Shown here in pieces: positions 8,217-16,292 of a DNA stretch of 64,000 nucleotides. A program made the position numbers and the translations under genes. The stretch is taken from assembly GCF_900104695.1 (NCBI RefSeq), contig NZ_FNSW01000001.1, positions 1,736,001-1,800,000 of the forward strand, written 5' to 3'. The notes below the pieces were generated by a model that saw nothing but the letters and a program-made list of their open reading frames with translations, was not told where the DNA came from and did not search any database. Position 1 is the first letter of the stretch. Each line of letters starts with the position of its first letter. This DNA is from Paenibacillus sp. GP183 (GTDB lineage: Bacteria > Bacillota > Bacilli > Paenibacillales > NBRC-103111).

Positions 8217-9532
8217 CCATCCCACCCCCCATCCGCGGCCAGCAGGTCCGCGGTCAGCTCTTCAGCGGCGCGCAGCCACTGCTGCAGCCGCTCGGGCGCA
8301 AGCGCAGGCGGGCCGCCGGCCGCTTGCGGCAGGGTTTGCAGCGCGGCGAGCGCCTCGCCCGCGAAAGCGCGCAGCGCGGGTTCGTCGCGCAGCAGCGAGT
8401 GCGAGAAACGCAGCAGGTCGCCGATGAAGCTCTTCTGCTGCAGCAGAAGCTCGCGGTCGAGCTCGCTGCCGGTTCGGTCCTCGAGGGTCTCGATCCAGAC
8501 AAAGCCGCTTGGGCCTCCGTTATTGGATTTAAGATCCTCGCTTGGACCGGCTCGCAAAAATTCCTGATCGCGAAGATCGGTGAGCAGCTCACTAAGAGCT
8601 CGTCCTTTGCTGAGCAATCTATGCAGCGCTCCTCTGCCTTCGAGGACGATGCGGATTATACAATCCCGCCCCTCTGCAGTTTGACGGATGCTTTCTTTAT
8701 GCGCCTCCAACATGTCCCGGAGCTCTTGCTCCGACTGTAAGCCTTGTATCGACAGCTTGTCATAGTACCAGCGCAAGCTGTCCAAGGCATGGAAGGTAAG
8801 CTCTGCCCTTCCCTCTTCGTTGACTTCCACCACATAACAGCCTCTAGGACCGGTCTCTCTTATGCTTCTTCCCTGCAGATTTCCGGGGTACACGATGGCC
8901 GGGCATGTATGCAGAACTTTTCGCGTATGTACATGACCCAGCGCCCAATAATGGATTCCGCTGTTTAATAAATCATCCTTGGAGCAGGGAGCATAATTAT
9001 CGTGAGCAGGATCGCCGTCCACATTCGTGTGCAGAAGGCCAATTTGATAAATAGACTGATCGCCGCTTCTGTATTGTAAGGCAAGATTCTCCGTTGTCGC
9101 TGCGGTTTTATAGGAAATGCCGTGAATTTGTGCAATAACACCACGGCCTTGTTTTTCCACAGCAACCGTTTCCACCCGGTCAGAAGCAAAAAAATGAACC
9201 CCAGCGGGCCAGGCCAGCTTCGCTGCGCGTCCATCCTCCGGGTCGTGGTTTCCATGGATGATATAAGCTTGTATATCGTGTTCAGCCAGCTGCCGCAATG
9301 CTTGTTGAAAGCGGATTTGCGCTCGCAGTGAACGATCTGCCAGATCGTAGACATCTCCGCTGATCACAATGAAGTCCACTCTCTCGTGTATGGCCAGCTT
9401 TACAAGCCGATTTAGCGACTGGAAAGTTGACTCTCTGACTCGTTCACGCAGCTGCTGCGGCATTACCGACATGCCTTTAAAGGGACTATCCAGATGCAAG
9501 TCAGCTGCATGGATAAATCGCAATCTCTTCAT
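8213..9532 (-). CDS. yhaO: YhaO-type Mre11/SbcD-like DNA nuclease
   Basis: Metallophosphoesterase-family DNA exonuclease, 439 aa, that works with the YhaN ATPase in DNA end processing or repair. All phosphodiesterase motifs are present in order: HAADLHLDSP (about 7-16), ISGDVYDLAD (about 57), IHGNHDPE (about 93), GLLHTNVDGD, and ALGHVHTRK (about 198). The C-terminal capping part (from about 300) is GC-rich. ATG 9532 overlaps the stop of the glycosyltransferase gene (ATGA) and is preceded by AGGTGAAGG. The operon is glycosyltransferase, yhaO, yhaN and two membrane proteins. Confidence 0.92.
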   Translation of the reverse strand: MKRLRFIHAADLHLDSPFKGMSVMPQQLRERVRESTFQSLNRLVKLAIHERVDFIVISGDVYDLADRSLRAQIRFQQALRQLAEHDIQAYIIHGNHDPEDGRAAKLAWPAGVHFFASDRVETVAVEKQGRGVIAQIHGISYKTAATTENLALQYRSGDQSIYQIGLLHTNVDGDPAHDNYAPCSKDDLLNSGIHYWALGHVHTRKVLHTCPAIVYPGNLQGRSIRETGPRGCYVVEVNEEGRAELTFHALDSLRWYYDKLSIQGLQSEQELRDMLEAHKESIRQTAEGRDCIIRIVLEGRGALHRLLSKGRALSELLTDLRDQEFLRAGPSEDLKSNNGGPSGFVWIETLEDRTGSELDRELLLQQKSFIGDLLRFSHSLLRDEPALRAFAGEALAALQTLPQAAGGPPALAPERLQQWLRAAEELTADLLAADGGWDG

Positions 9533-10659
9533 GCCTTCACCTGGAACCTCTCATATACGCTCTTCAATTGCTGAATAACCCGATTCAGCGAATAGGTATT
9601 CTTTGCCTTTTCAGAGGCGCTTCTTGCGAGTACATGGCGGAAGTCGGGATCGATTATGACTTTCTCCAGCGCTTGGCTGAGAGCGTGATGATCGCCCACA
9701 GGAACGAGCAAACCATTGCTGCCATGCTCGATTTGTTCGGCGATTCCGCCTACATCGGTTCCTACCAATGCCAGATAGCATAGGGCGGCTTCGGCAAATA
9801 CCGAGCCGAAGGCTTCAGCTCGGGAAGGCAGGACAAACACATCAAAAAATGGCATGAACTCCTCCGGGTGCAGCATGTACCCATAAAAAATCGTATCTTC
9901 ATATATATTTTGTTCGATGGCCAGCTGCTCCAGCTCTTCGCGGCTTGGACCGTCTCCGATAATATGCAGCACGAAGGATTGTCCGCGTTTCTTCAGCTCG
10001 CCGCAGGCAAGCAGCAGCGTATCCAGTCCCTTGGCCGGAACCAGCCGGCACACTGTGATCAATTGAGTAACCTGATTATCATGGGAAACGGGACGGAAGC
10101 GTTTCTCGTCAAATCCGTTCGGAATGACTCCGATTCGCTCCACATCCTGAACATATTCACCGATATAATGTTTAAAGGAGTTCGAAACCGTGATGATTTG
10201 ATCGACCTTGGCTTCCAGCTCCCCGTAGAGTGAAGTGAGGAACAAATGCTCAATGCCGTTTTCCTGAATACGGCCATTTAAAATAAGCTCACGTTCATAA
10301 CTGGAATGAACGGTCATGATCACAGGTGTGTCCGGATAAATCTGTCTCATGGCCAAAGCGGCAATCGGATGGTGCGCATGGATGATATCGAACGTTTTGT
10401 TAAGCCTGAGCTTGGTCCACCATACATAATCCTTGTATGTTTGAATGTATCGGTCAACGGTCGGGTTCCCTGCATATTGACGCCAATCGAAGGTTGAAAA
10501 TTCGAATTCTTCGATTCCTTTACCGCGAATTCGCTTAGGCAAGGAAAAGAGCTCCATTTCCCAGCCTCTTTTATTAAAACGTTCCAAAATATAGGGAACC
10601 ATGGACGAAACCCCACCCGGCTGTTCCGGTGGAAAAAACAATGCTTGCAATATTTTCAT
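9529..10659 (-). CDS. GT4-family glycosyltransferase
   Basis: A GT-B fold retaining glycosyltransferase of 376 aa. N-domain: FPPEQPGGVSSMVPYIL, the acceptor-side Gly-rich loop of the family. C-domain: GVIPNGFDEKRF, then the E-x7-E catalytic motif in PSRAEAFGSVFAEAAL (about 280), then GTDVGGIAEQI. It probably transfers a nucleotide-activated sugar to a lipid, teichuronic or exopolysaccharide acceptor; the substrate cannot be told. First gene of the yhaO-yhaN operon by a 4-base overlap, which is odd because no polysaccharide genes surround it. Confidence 0.9.
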   Translation of the reverse strand: MKILQALFFPPEQPGGVSSMVPYILERFNKRGWEMELFSLPKRIRGKGIEEFEFSTFDWRQYAGNPTVDRYIQTYKDYVWWTKLRLNKTFDIIHAHHPIAALAMRQIYPDTPVIMTVHSSYERELILNGRIQENGIEHLFLTSLYGELEAKVDQIITVSNSFKHYIGEYVQDVERIGVIPNGFDEKRFRPVSHDNQVTQLITVCRLVPAKGLDTLLLACGELKKRGQSFVLHIIGDGPSREELEQLAIEQNIYEDTIFYGYMLHPEEFMPFFDVFVLPSRAEAFGSVFAEAALCYLALVGTDVGGIAEQIEHGSNGLLVPVGDHHALSQALEKVIIDPDFRHVLARSASEKAKNTYSLNRVIQQLKSVYERFQVKA

Positions 10660-10801
10660 GTCTTAGTCCCTCCCCCGGTGAGTTCTTATTTCTATTACTA
10701 TTGTAACTGCTGGGCATGGAATAGAAAAGAAAAAACGATGATACCCCTATTCCAAATTTTCCTATATAATAAAATCGATTGTCGTACATTCGGAGGAAAC
10801 C

Positions 10802-11938
10802 ATGAAGCTCAAAGATCTATTTATCGGCCCCTATGCTCCTGTTTTTTCACATGTGATTGTTCTTGTTATTCTGGTATTAATGTTTGTTGTTTCCCTTCGC
10901 CTGTATGTGGATCGCCGCAAAAAGGGTTATTTATCGATGACGATCTCGCTGACGATCCTGATCGTTCATTACCTGTTAATGATTTATTTCGATTTTGGCA
11001 ACAAGCGTGAAGGAATCGACAATTATATTTCTATGCTCCTTGGCATGGTGTCTTTTGTGCTTGTAAATATGGGGTTTTTCCAGATTTATAATCGTGCTAA
11101 AAGAAAGCATTATCTGTTTTTTTACGGATTGATTGCAGGCGGCTTTCTGGTATCACTCCTGTTTTTTTATGTGCCCGTATTTTATCATGCCGGAGAACGC
11201 CAGGTTTATCTTTTACAGGGAGTAGGCATGGAGTTTTATATGTTTGTGCTGATCTTTCTATACTTCTATCTGATCCCTCCGGCAATCGGCCAACAGGTTA
11301 AATATCAATTCGCATTATCGGTCTATTTTACGAATCAAATTACTCATATTCTGAATGCTTATATGTTTGATGCTTCACAGCCCTTTTTATCCATAGTCGA
11401 AAATATGCTACCCATCGTCTTTTATTTTCTGCTCTTTTTGATGCTGTTTGAGCGGGTGGTCGAGTTGATTCAGGCGATTTATAATTCCTCGATTACCGAT
11501 GGCTTGACTCATTTGTTTAACCGTAAATATTTCAGCAACCGGGTTTCCCAATACATAGAAAGAAATCTGCCTATCTCGATTTTGTTCAGTGATATCGATA
11601 ATTTCAAGAAGCTCAACGATACAAAGGGGCATCAAATGGGTGACCATGTTCTCAAGCAAGTGGCAGCTATTATGAAAGAGGAAAGTGAGGATTTCGGAAT
11701 TGCCGGCCGTTATGGCGGTGAAGAAATTGTCTTGATGATCACGGATCATTCCGTTAATATGGATGCTTTTGCCGAGCGTGTTCGTCAGCGTGTGGAGGAT
11801 GAAACCCTCGTTACCGTTAGTTTGGGCTATAGCAAATACGACAGAGGGGTGACGGCTGAGCAGCTTATCAAGCAAGCGGATGAAGCGATGTACAAAGCCA
11901 AAACAAGCGGCAAAAACAAGGTGGTCAGATATGGTTAA
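10802..11938 (+). CDS. Membrane diguanylate cyclase (GGDEF)
   Basis: Makes cyclic di-GMP from two GTP. Residues about 12-225 contain six to seven transmembrane helices, probably the sensor. The GGDEF domain occupies about 240-378: DGLTHLFNRKYF, LFSDIDNFKKLNDTKGHQMGD, and the active loop RYGGEEIV, an active GGEE(F/I) form. The RxxD inhibitory site five residues before the loop is missing (EDFG is there), so product feedback is not expected. ATG 10802 follows CGGAGGAAACC. The stop overlaps the start of the next gene by 8 bp, so the two are translationally coupled. Confidence 0.92.
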   Translation: MKLKDLFIGPYAPVFSHVIVLVILVLMFVVSLRLYVDRRKKGYLSMTISLTILIVHYLLMIYFDFGNKREGIDNYISMLLGMVSFVLVNMGFFQIYNRAKRKHYLFFYGLIAGGFLVSLLFFYVPVFYHAGERQVYLLQGVGMEFYMFVLIFLYFYLIPPAIGQQVKYQFALSVYFTNQITHILNAYMFDASQPFLSIVENMLPIVFYFLLFLMLFERVVELIQAIYNSSITDGLTHLFNRKYFSNRVSQYIERNLPISILFSDIDNFKKLNDTKGHQMGDHVLKQVAAIMKEESEDFGIAGRYGGEEIVLMITDHSVNMDAFAERVRQRVEDETLVTVSLGYSKYDRGVTAEQLIKQADEAMYKAKTSGKNKVVRYG

Positions 11939-12716
11939 AATCAATTATGGATGGAAGTATGAGGCAGCCATTTGGCTGGTGTTTCCTATTGTTGGATTTT
12001 TTATTTCTTTACTGATTTATCCTTATGCGATGGAGCGTAATGCTGTGCCCCATGCTTACACATTTTCCAAGGTAAATGCCTCTAATGGTGTCAAGCTTTA
12101 TACCTTGCGAACGGATCCTGAACATGTTGAGCTAAAAGCGATTGATACCAATCTGCTGAATACCGGATTGTATGGAATAAATGGCGGCTTTTTTTATAAT
12201 GGGGATTTATTAAGCATTGCGGTTATGGATGATTGGCCGGTTAAGGCGGCTCCCAATGATTATGGAAGTGGTTGGTACAACACGGGTCTTGCTCGCGGAA
12301 CACTCGTATGGGATAAGGTGCTGAAGCATTTCTCCGTACAAGTTGTCGATAGCGCAGATCAGCTTCAGGTTACGAATCGACTGGCTTACTGGGCACAAGG
12401 CGGAGTCAGCATGGGGTTGTCCGAAGGCAGCTCCTGGGAACGGCTCATGCCGGAACAACGGATGCCTGCGTATGATGAACAGCGGCTTCGATCCGGTGCA
12501 GCTTTCGACAGTGAAGGGAAGCTGTGGCTGATTGTCACCCCAACACTTTGCACTGTGGAGCAATTTCGCAGCGCCATCCTTGAACGAATCATTCCCGGGA
12601 AGCTGATTGACGGCATATTCCTTGACGGCGACGGCTCCTCCCAGTTCGCAAGTCGAACAGCCAAGCTGGGTGGAGACGGGCGTGAAGTTTATCAAATGCT
12701 GCAAATTGCCAAATAA
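11931..12716 (+). CDS. Membrane-anchored phosphodiester glycosidase (NAGPA-type)
   Basis: Belongs to the phosphodiester glycosidase family related to the 'uncovering enzyme' NAGPA, which cleaves sugar-phosphodiesters; several bacterial members act on exopolysaccharide or wall sugars. Start ATG 11931 lies inside the end of the cyclase gene (8-bp overlap). Residues about 11-33 form one N-terminal membrane anchor, the rest being extracytoplasmic. Family marks are GINGGFFYNGD (about 84) and GIFLDGDGSSQFA (about 239), including the conserved Asp-Gly-x-Gly-Ser-Ser. Co-transcription with a diguanylate cyclase suggests a c-di-GMP-linked envelope or polysaccharide function (inference). Confidence 0.85.
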   Translation: MVKINYGWKYEAAIWLVFPIVGFFISLLIYPYAMERNAVPHAYTFSKVNASNGVKLYTLRTDPEHVELKAIDTNLLNTGLYGINGGFFYNGDLLSIAVMDDWPVKAAPNDYGSGWYNTGLARGTLVWDKVLKHFSVQVVDSADQLQVTNRLAYWAQGGVSMGLSEGSSWERLMPEQRMPAYDEQRLRSGAAFDSEGKLWLIVTPTLCTVEQFRSAILERIIPGKLIDGIFLDGDGSSQFASRTAKLGGDGREVYQMLQIAK

Positions 12717-12724
12717 TTTGGCTT

Positions 12725-15100
12725 TTACTCTAGCTGGTAACGATCGAAATGAAACAATTCCTTTGAAGAAGTCATACCCCATACCCTCTCAATAAACTTA
12801 TCTGCTGATAAAGGTTTGCTCATCAAATATCCTTGAACTCCGTCACAATCTTGTTCACGCAAGTAAGAAAGCTGTTGATTCGATTCGACTCCTTCGGCAA
12901 TTACTTTTATATTTAAACTGTGTGCCAATTTTATTATTCCGCTTATGATCAATTCATCTTTTGGAGACGTATTTAGGTTATTGATAAATGATTGATCCAT
13001 TTTTAAGTAGTCAAATGAAAAATGCTTTAAATAGCTAAGCGAAGAGTAACCCACTCCAAAATCATCGATGGAAATAGATAAGCCGAGCTCTTTTAATTCC
13101 TTTAATACCTTCATCGTATGCTTGGTGTTATGCAGTAAAATGCTCTCTGTAATCTCAATTTCAAGCCACTGGGGATCTAACTTCGTTTCTTGTAAAATAT
13201 GCTGAATCGTACTTACTAAACTGTCATTTTGCAATTGGGTAGATGAAAGATTAACAGAGATAACCATTGGGGAAAACCCGTCATTTTGCCATGATTTATT
13301 TTGTGCGCAAGCAGATCTTAATACCCATTCTCCAATTGACAGGATCAATCCACTCTCTTCAGCAACTGGAATGAACTGTGCGGGAGACATGCTGCCCAAT
13401 TCTGGATTTTCCCAACGAATTAGGGCCTCCATCCCATTAATTCTGCCACTGGCCAAATCTAACTTAGGTTGAAAGTTCAAATAAAATTCTTCTCGCTCAA
13501 TAGCTTTATGCAAATTAGAATATATTCTGTGCTTGGCATCATTTACCTCTTGTATGTCGTGGGAATATACGTGGTAGGTGTTTCCTCCTGATTCTTTGGC
13601 ACGATACATGGATGCATCCGCATTTTTGATCAATGTTCCCACTTCTGCTCCATGATGAGGATAAATACAAATTCCTATACTTGTCGTTATGTATATTTCC
13701 TTATTTTGCAGATAAAAAGGTTCGGCTAATGCTTTCAAGATCGCTTCGGCTGTTTGTATCGCCTCTTCCGTACTGCTCAGATTCGGGAGAATAATTGTAA
13801 ATTCATCGCCTCCAAGTCTGGATACGATGGAACCTTCTGCAACTGATTGAATAATTCGTTTGGAGACATCAACTAATAAAAGATCGCCTGTATGATGGCC
13901 CAACGTATCATTTACTTGTTTGAACTGATCCAAATCAAGAAACATTAGGCCGGCTAATGAATGGTTACGAACAATTTCTAAAGTTTCAACCATGTATTCT
14001 TGAAATTTGCTTCGATTTGGCAACCCTGTAATGGCATCAAAGTAAGCCATTTTATGAATTAACCGTTCCGCTTCCTTTTGCGCTGTTATATCCTTAAAAA
14101 TACCATAGATCCCAACAATTTGGTCATTCACAACAGTTGGACCGCATGTTGCGAACAGCTCACGTATAGTACCATCTTTAGCAGAAACACTTAAAGAAAA
14201 TTGCTGTGGAATCCCCAGCAGCGCTTGTTTGATATGAAGTACAGCTTCTTCCTTCTCTTCTGACTTCAAATATTCTAACAAATTAACATCTAGTACACTT
14301 TCTTGGGAATAGCCGAGTAATTTCTCGAACATCGGGTTGACACTCGTAAATTTACCGGAAAGATCCAATGTGAAGACTATATCTGGATTATGGTCAAAAA
14401 GAGACTTATATCGTTGTTTGCTTTCTTCAATTTTATAGATATGTTTGTTAAAGGCTGTGATTAGGAAGTTAATCAGCAGCATAAGAAAGGCTGCAATAAT
14501 AACCTCAGTAAGGAAATCCATCGGATTTGTTTGTTTCAATAGATGATACATAAAAATTGGTACTACTAAAAAAGAAACATGTACTTTAATAATCTCCAAT
14601 AATGTTGTTTTACTAAAAAAAGGAATTTTATTTACAAATTTCATGATTCCTGCACGTATTATTAAGTTTACGTACTCAAAAACAAATGTAATACAAAGAA
14701 TTTGAACGATAAGTGGTAGTTGACTCGTAAATTCTAAAATAGTCGCCGCACACACCATACTAATAAAATACATACCTAAAGTTGAAAATAAGCGGTACCA
14801 GTTAATTCGATAGAAAGGTTTTGAAGCTAACAAAAAAAACGTTAGCGTACTGACTATAATCGGTACCGTGCTTGCAGAAATCCCCTTAGAATACATCAGA
14901 AAAAGAATAGCCAGTGTTGCTCCATTGTACCAAAGTCCATTCGGCGATTTAGTTGGAGCTATATCGACAATGCATATTAAGGCACATATAAGAAATACCG
15001 ATTCCCAATTCCTATTGGATTGAAGAAATCCCATACAGATGTACGTTGTGTAAATACCAGTTAAAAATAATACCATTGTGTACAGATTTTTATCCTTCAT
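12725..15100 (-). CDS. Membrane PAS-GGDEF-EAL cyclic-di-GMP protein
   Basis: 791 aa. Residues 1-215 hold about seven transmembrane helices, a PAS domain lies at about 225-345, GGDEF at about 350-510 and EAL at about 520-785. The GGDEF core is intact (LDLDQFKQVNDTLGHHTGD, SRLGGDEF). The EAL core is also intact: MEALIRW, VNLSSTQL, EIEITES, DDFGVGYSSLSYL, KMDQSFI and AEGVES. So both synthesis and breakdown of c-di-GMP are possible. No RxxD site precedes GGDEF. The start overlaps the DUF5317 gene by 11 bp, so the membrane pair is coupled. Downstream it converges with the phosphodiester glycosidase. Confidence 0.92.
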   Translation of the reverse strand: MKDKNLYTMVLFLTGIYTTYICMGFLQSNRNWESVFLICALICIVDIAPTKSPNGLWYNGATLAILFLMYSKGISASTVPIIVSTLTFFLLASKPFYRINWYRLFSTLGMYFISMVCAATILEFTSQLPLIVQILCITFVFEYVNLIIRAGIMKFVNKIPFFSKTTLLEIIKVHVSFLVVPIFMYHLLKQTNPMDFLTEVIIAAFLMLLINFLITAFNKHIYKIEESKQRYKSLFDHNPDIVFTLDLSGKFTSVNPMFEKLLGYSQESVLDVNLLEYLKSEEKEEAVLHIKQALLGIPQQFSLSVSAKDGTIRELFATCGPTVVNDQIVGIYGIFKDITAQKEAERLIHKMAYFDAITGLPNRSKFQEYMVETLEIVRNHSLAGLMFLDLDQFKQVNDTLGHHTGDLLLVDVSKRIIQSVAEGSIVSRLGGDEFTIILPNLSSTEEAIQTAEAILKALAEPFYLQNKEIYITTSIGICIYPHHGAEVGTLIKNADASMYRAKESGGNTYHVYSHDIQEVNDAKHRIYSNLHKAIEREEFYLNFQPKLDLASGRINGMEALIRWENPELGSMSPAQFIPVAEESGLILSIGEWVLRSACAQNKSWQNDGFSPMVISVNLSSTQLQNDSLVSTIQHILQETKLDPQWLEIEITESILLHNTKHTMKVLKELKELGLSISIDDFGVGYSSLSYLKHFSFDYLKMDQSFINNLNTSPKDELIISGIIKLAHSLNIKVIAEGVESNQQLSYLREQDCDGVQGYLMSKPLSADKFIERVWGMTSSKELFHFDRYQLE

Positions 15101-15608
15101 GTTTATCCCTCTTTAAAGTGATTCCTAATAGAAACAGAATAAACCCGAAGCCTACAGAAACATCCCCTATACTTATTACATGTCGGATAAAGGGAATCCA
15201 ATCTCCCAACCACCAAAAATTGGATGTATTCATTAATTGATGTCGAGGTGCATCAAGATGAGAAGCATTAATACCAGAAATAATCATAGCTTTTTCAGAA
15301 ACCGGCATTAAACCACCGTGTACGATAATTGATATTAGATTAAGCAGAGCCCCAAAACATATAAAAATAATTCCTGGTAAATGCCTGTTCATCCATAAAC
15401 CTAAGATCATAACAGCAAACGAAAGTTCAAGTAGAATAGGGTAACTACGTTGTGTTCTATTGCTTAACCAATAGATGAGGATTTGAAAAGTAAAAGTACT
15501 GATCAGTAAATAAGGCATTTTAAATGTTGTAACGGAATTAACAATTGTCAATAAATTGCGTTTCAAGATCAGGCAAAGTATAACACCTGCAATAATAAAG
15601 TAGATCAT
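15090..15608 (-). CDS. DUF5317-family membrane protein
   Basis: 172 aa, with about five hydrophobic helices and a conserved loop NLISIIVHGGLMPVSEKAM (about 89-107), then INASHLDAPRHQLMN and GDVSVGFGFILFLLG, the pattern of the DUF5317 family. Function is not established. It sits between the 26-codon peptide gene and the GGDEF-EAL gene, with which it overlaps by 11 bp. A ribosome-binding site (GAAGGAATGAACAAAT) precedes ATG 15608. It may process, export or sense the peptide, or present a signal to the GGDEF-EAL protein (inference only). Confidence 0.8.
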   Translation of the reverse strand: MIYFIIAGVILCLILKRNLLTIVNSVTTFKMPYLLISTFTFQILIYWLSNRTQRSYPILLELSFAVMILGLWMNRHLPGIIFICFGALLNLISIIVHGGLMPVSEKAMIISGINASHLDAPRHQLMNTSNFWWLGDWIPFIRHVISIGDVSVGFGFILFLLGITLKRDKHEG

Positions 15609-15626
15609 ATTTGTTCATTCCTTCAT

Positions 15627-15664
15627 AAAAAAATGAAAGGAACTAGGATTTGCCTAGCTCCTTT
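15627..15664 (-). terminator. Internal terminator/attenuator between peptide and DUF5317 genes
   Basis: A perfect 12-bp stem with one G-T pair (15653-15664 with 15636-15647) and a 5-base loop is followed on the minus strand by CATTTTTTT. It lies 7 bp after the peptide stop and only about 20 bp before the DUF5317 start. Partial read-through would give much more peptide mRNA than receptor mRNA. Confidence 0.85.
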
Positions 15665-15670
15665 TCGTCG

Positions 15671-15751
15671 TTATGGACCCCATGGACCTGCTAACACAGT
15701 TGCATACACCATTGATGCTACAAGCAAGATGGCAAATATCCAATTTTTCAT
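15671..15751 (-). CDS. 26-aa secreted-peptide-like gene upstream of c-di-GMP genes
   Basis: This gene is too short for standard ORF calling. ATG 15751 follows AAGGGGGGAAACTGCA, a strong ribosome-binding site. The product begins MKNWIF, has a hydrophobic core of about 15 residues with AxA-like small residues (LVASMVYATVLA) and ends in AGPWGP. This is the form of a signal-peptide-only precursor or pheromone. A consensus promoter is present upstream (15816-15844), and a terminator follows the stop at once. The c-di-GMP membrane genes come next on the same strand. No homologue is known to me; it could also be a leader peptide for attenuation. Confidence 0.7.
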   Translation of the reverse strand: MKNWIFAILLVASMVYATVLAGPWGP

Positions 15752-15815
15752 TGCAGTTTCCCCCCTTAGAAGAAATGAATTTCTAGTATGTACGATGGAA
15801 AGATCAACCAATGAA

Positions 15816-15844
15816 ATTATACCTTCAATACATTTTTTATACAA
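15816..15844 (-). promoter_or_regulatory. SigA-type promoter of the peptide-DUF5317-GGDEF/EAL unit
   Basis: On the minus strand TTGTAT (15839-15844) and a perfect TATAAT (15816-15821) are 17 bp apart. The expected start of transcription is about 55 bases ahead of the peptide ATG. A TGTCGAA word (Spo0A-box core) lies upstream at 15870-15876; see the rejected list for its weak significance. Confidence 0.75.
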
Positions 15845-15919
15845 TATTATTATTCAAAATATATAAAAATTCGACAAAAAATGATATCATTCTCTCCACG
15901 ATTCTCATCCCTCTTGCTG

Positions 15920-16129
15920 TTAACGCTCGAAATGGAACAATTCCTCCATTTCCTTGCCGAGCAGATCGCTCAGCTTCCTGGCGGTGCCTGGACCCACAGG
16001 CTTCACAGACCGCTCAAGCAGGCTGATAAAGGAATGACTCAGACCTGAATGCTTAGCCAATTCTCGCTGCGAGTAGCCTTTGATTATTCTTGCTCGAATG
16101 AACACATCGGATCTCGCCACGATTCTCAT
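15920..16129 (-). CDS. Small XRE-family DNA-binding protein, 69 aa
   Basis: A single Cro/CI-type helix-turn-helix fills the protein: residues about 10-60 contain IKGYSQRELAKHSGLSHSF and then ISLLERSVKPVGPGTARKLSDLL. There is no effector domain. ATG 16129 lies behind GGGCGGGGTTTAG. The upstream AT-rich region carries a TATAAT (minus) and repeated AGTAAA/GTAAAC words (about 16190-16225) that may be its own operator. It stands alone between the peptide unit and a hypothetical gene. It could control the divergent or neighbouring genes; the target is unknown. Confidence 0.85.
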   Translation of the reverse strand: MRIVARSDVFIRARIIKGYSQRELAKHSGLSHSFISLLERSVKPVGPGTARKLSDLLGKEMEELFHFER

Positions 16130-16223
16130 CTAAACCCCGCCCTTGTTCTCATACTGTTCCCCTTAAACTATTATATCATTTTATTTTACTACCGCAACTA
16201 TTTTTGTTTACTTTAGTTTCTGT

Positions 16224-16264
16224 AAAAAGTCCCTGACATTGCTTGGTTAAGCAGCGTCAGGGAC
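16224..16264 (-). terminator. Rho-independent terminator
   Basis: GTCCCTGAC (16229-16237) pairs with GTCAGGGAC (16256-16264), with an inner GCTT/AAGC step, followed on the minus strand by TTTTT. It ends the gene at 16293-16583. Confidence 0.88.
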
Positions 16265-16292
16265 ATCTGGATGAACTGATATGTATCATGTA

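Noticed and set aside
7866-8567. Plus-strand frame of 233 codons in the yhaO/yhaN GC-rich patch
   Set aside because: High GC lowers stop frequency, giving spurious frames on the other strand. The translation is Ser/Arg/Ala-rich with no motif, whereas the minus frames carry YhaN and YhaO motifs.
15870-15876. Spo0A-box core TGTCGAA upstream of the peptide promoter (another at 43784-43790)
   Set aside because: A 7-base word is expected about eight times by chance in 64 kb on both strands. Position is suggestive, but evidence is too weak to claim regulation.
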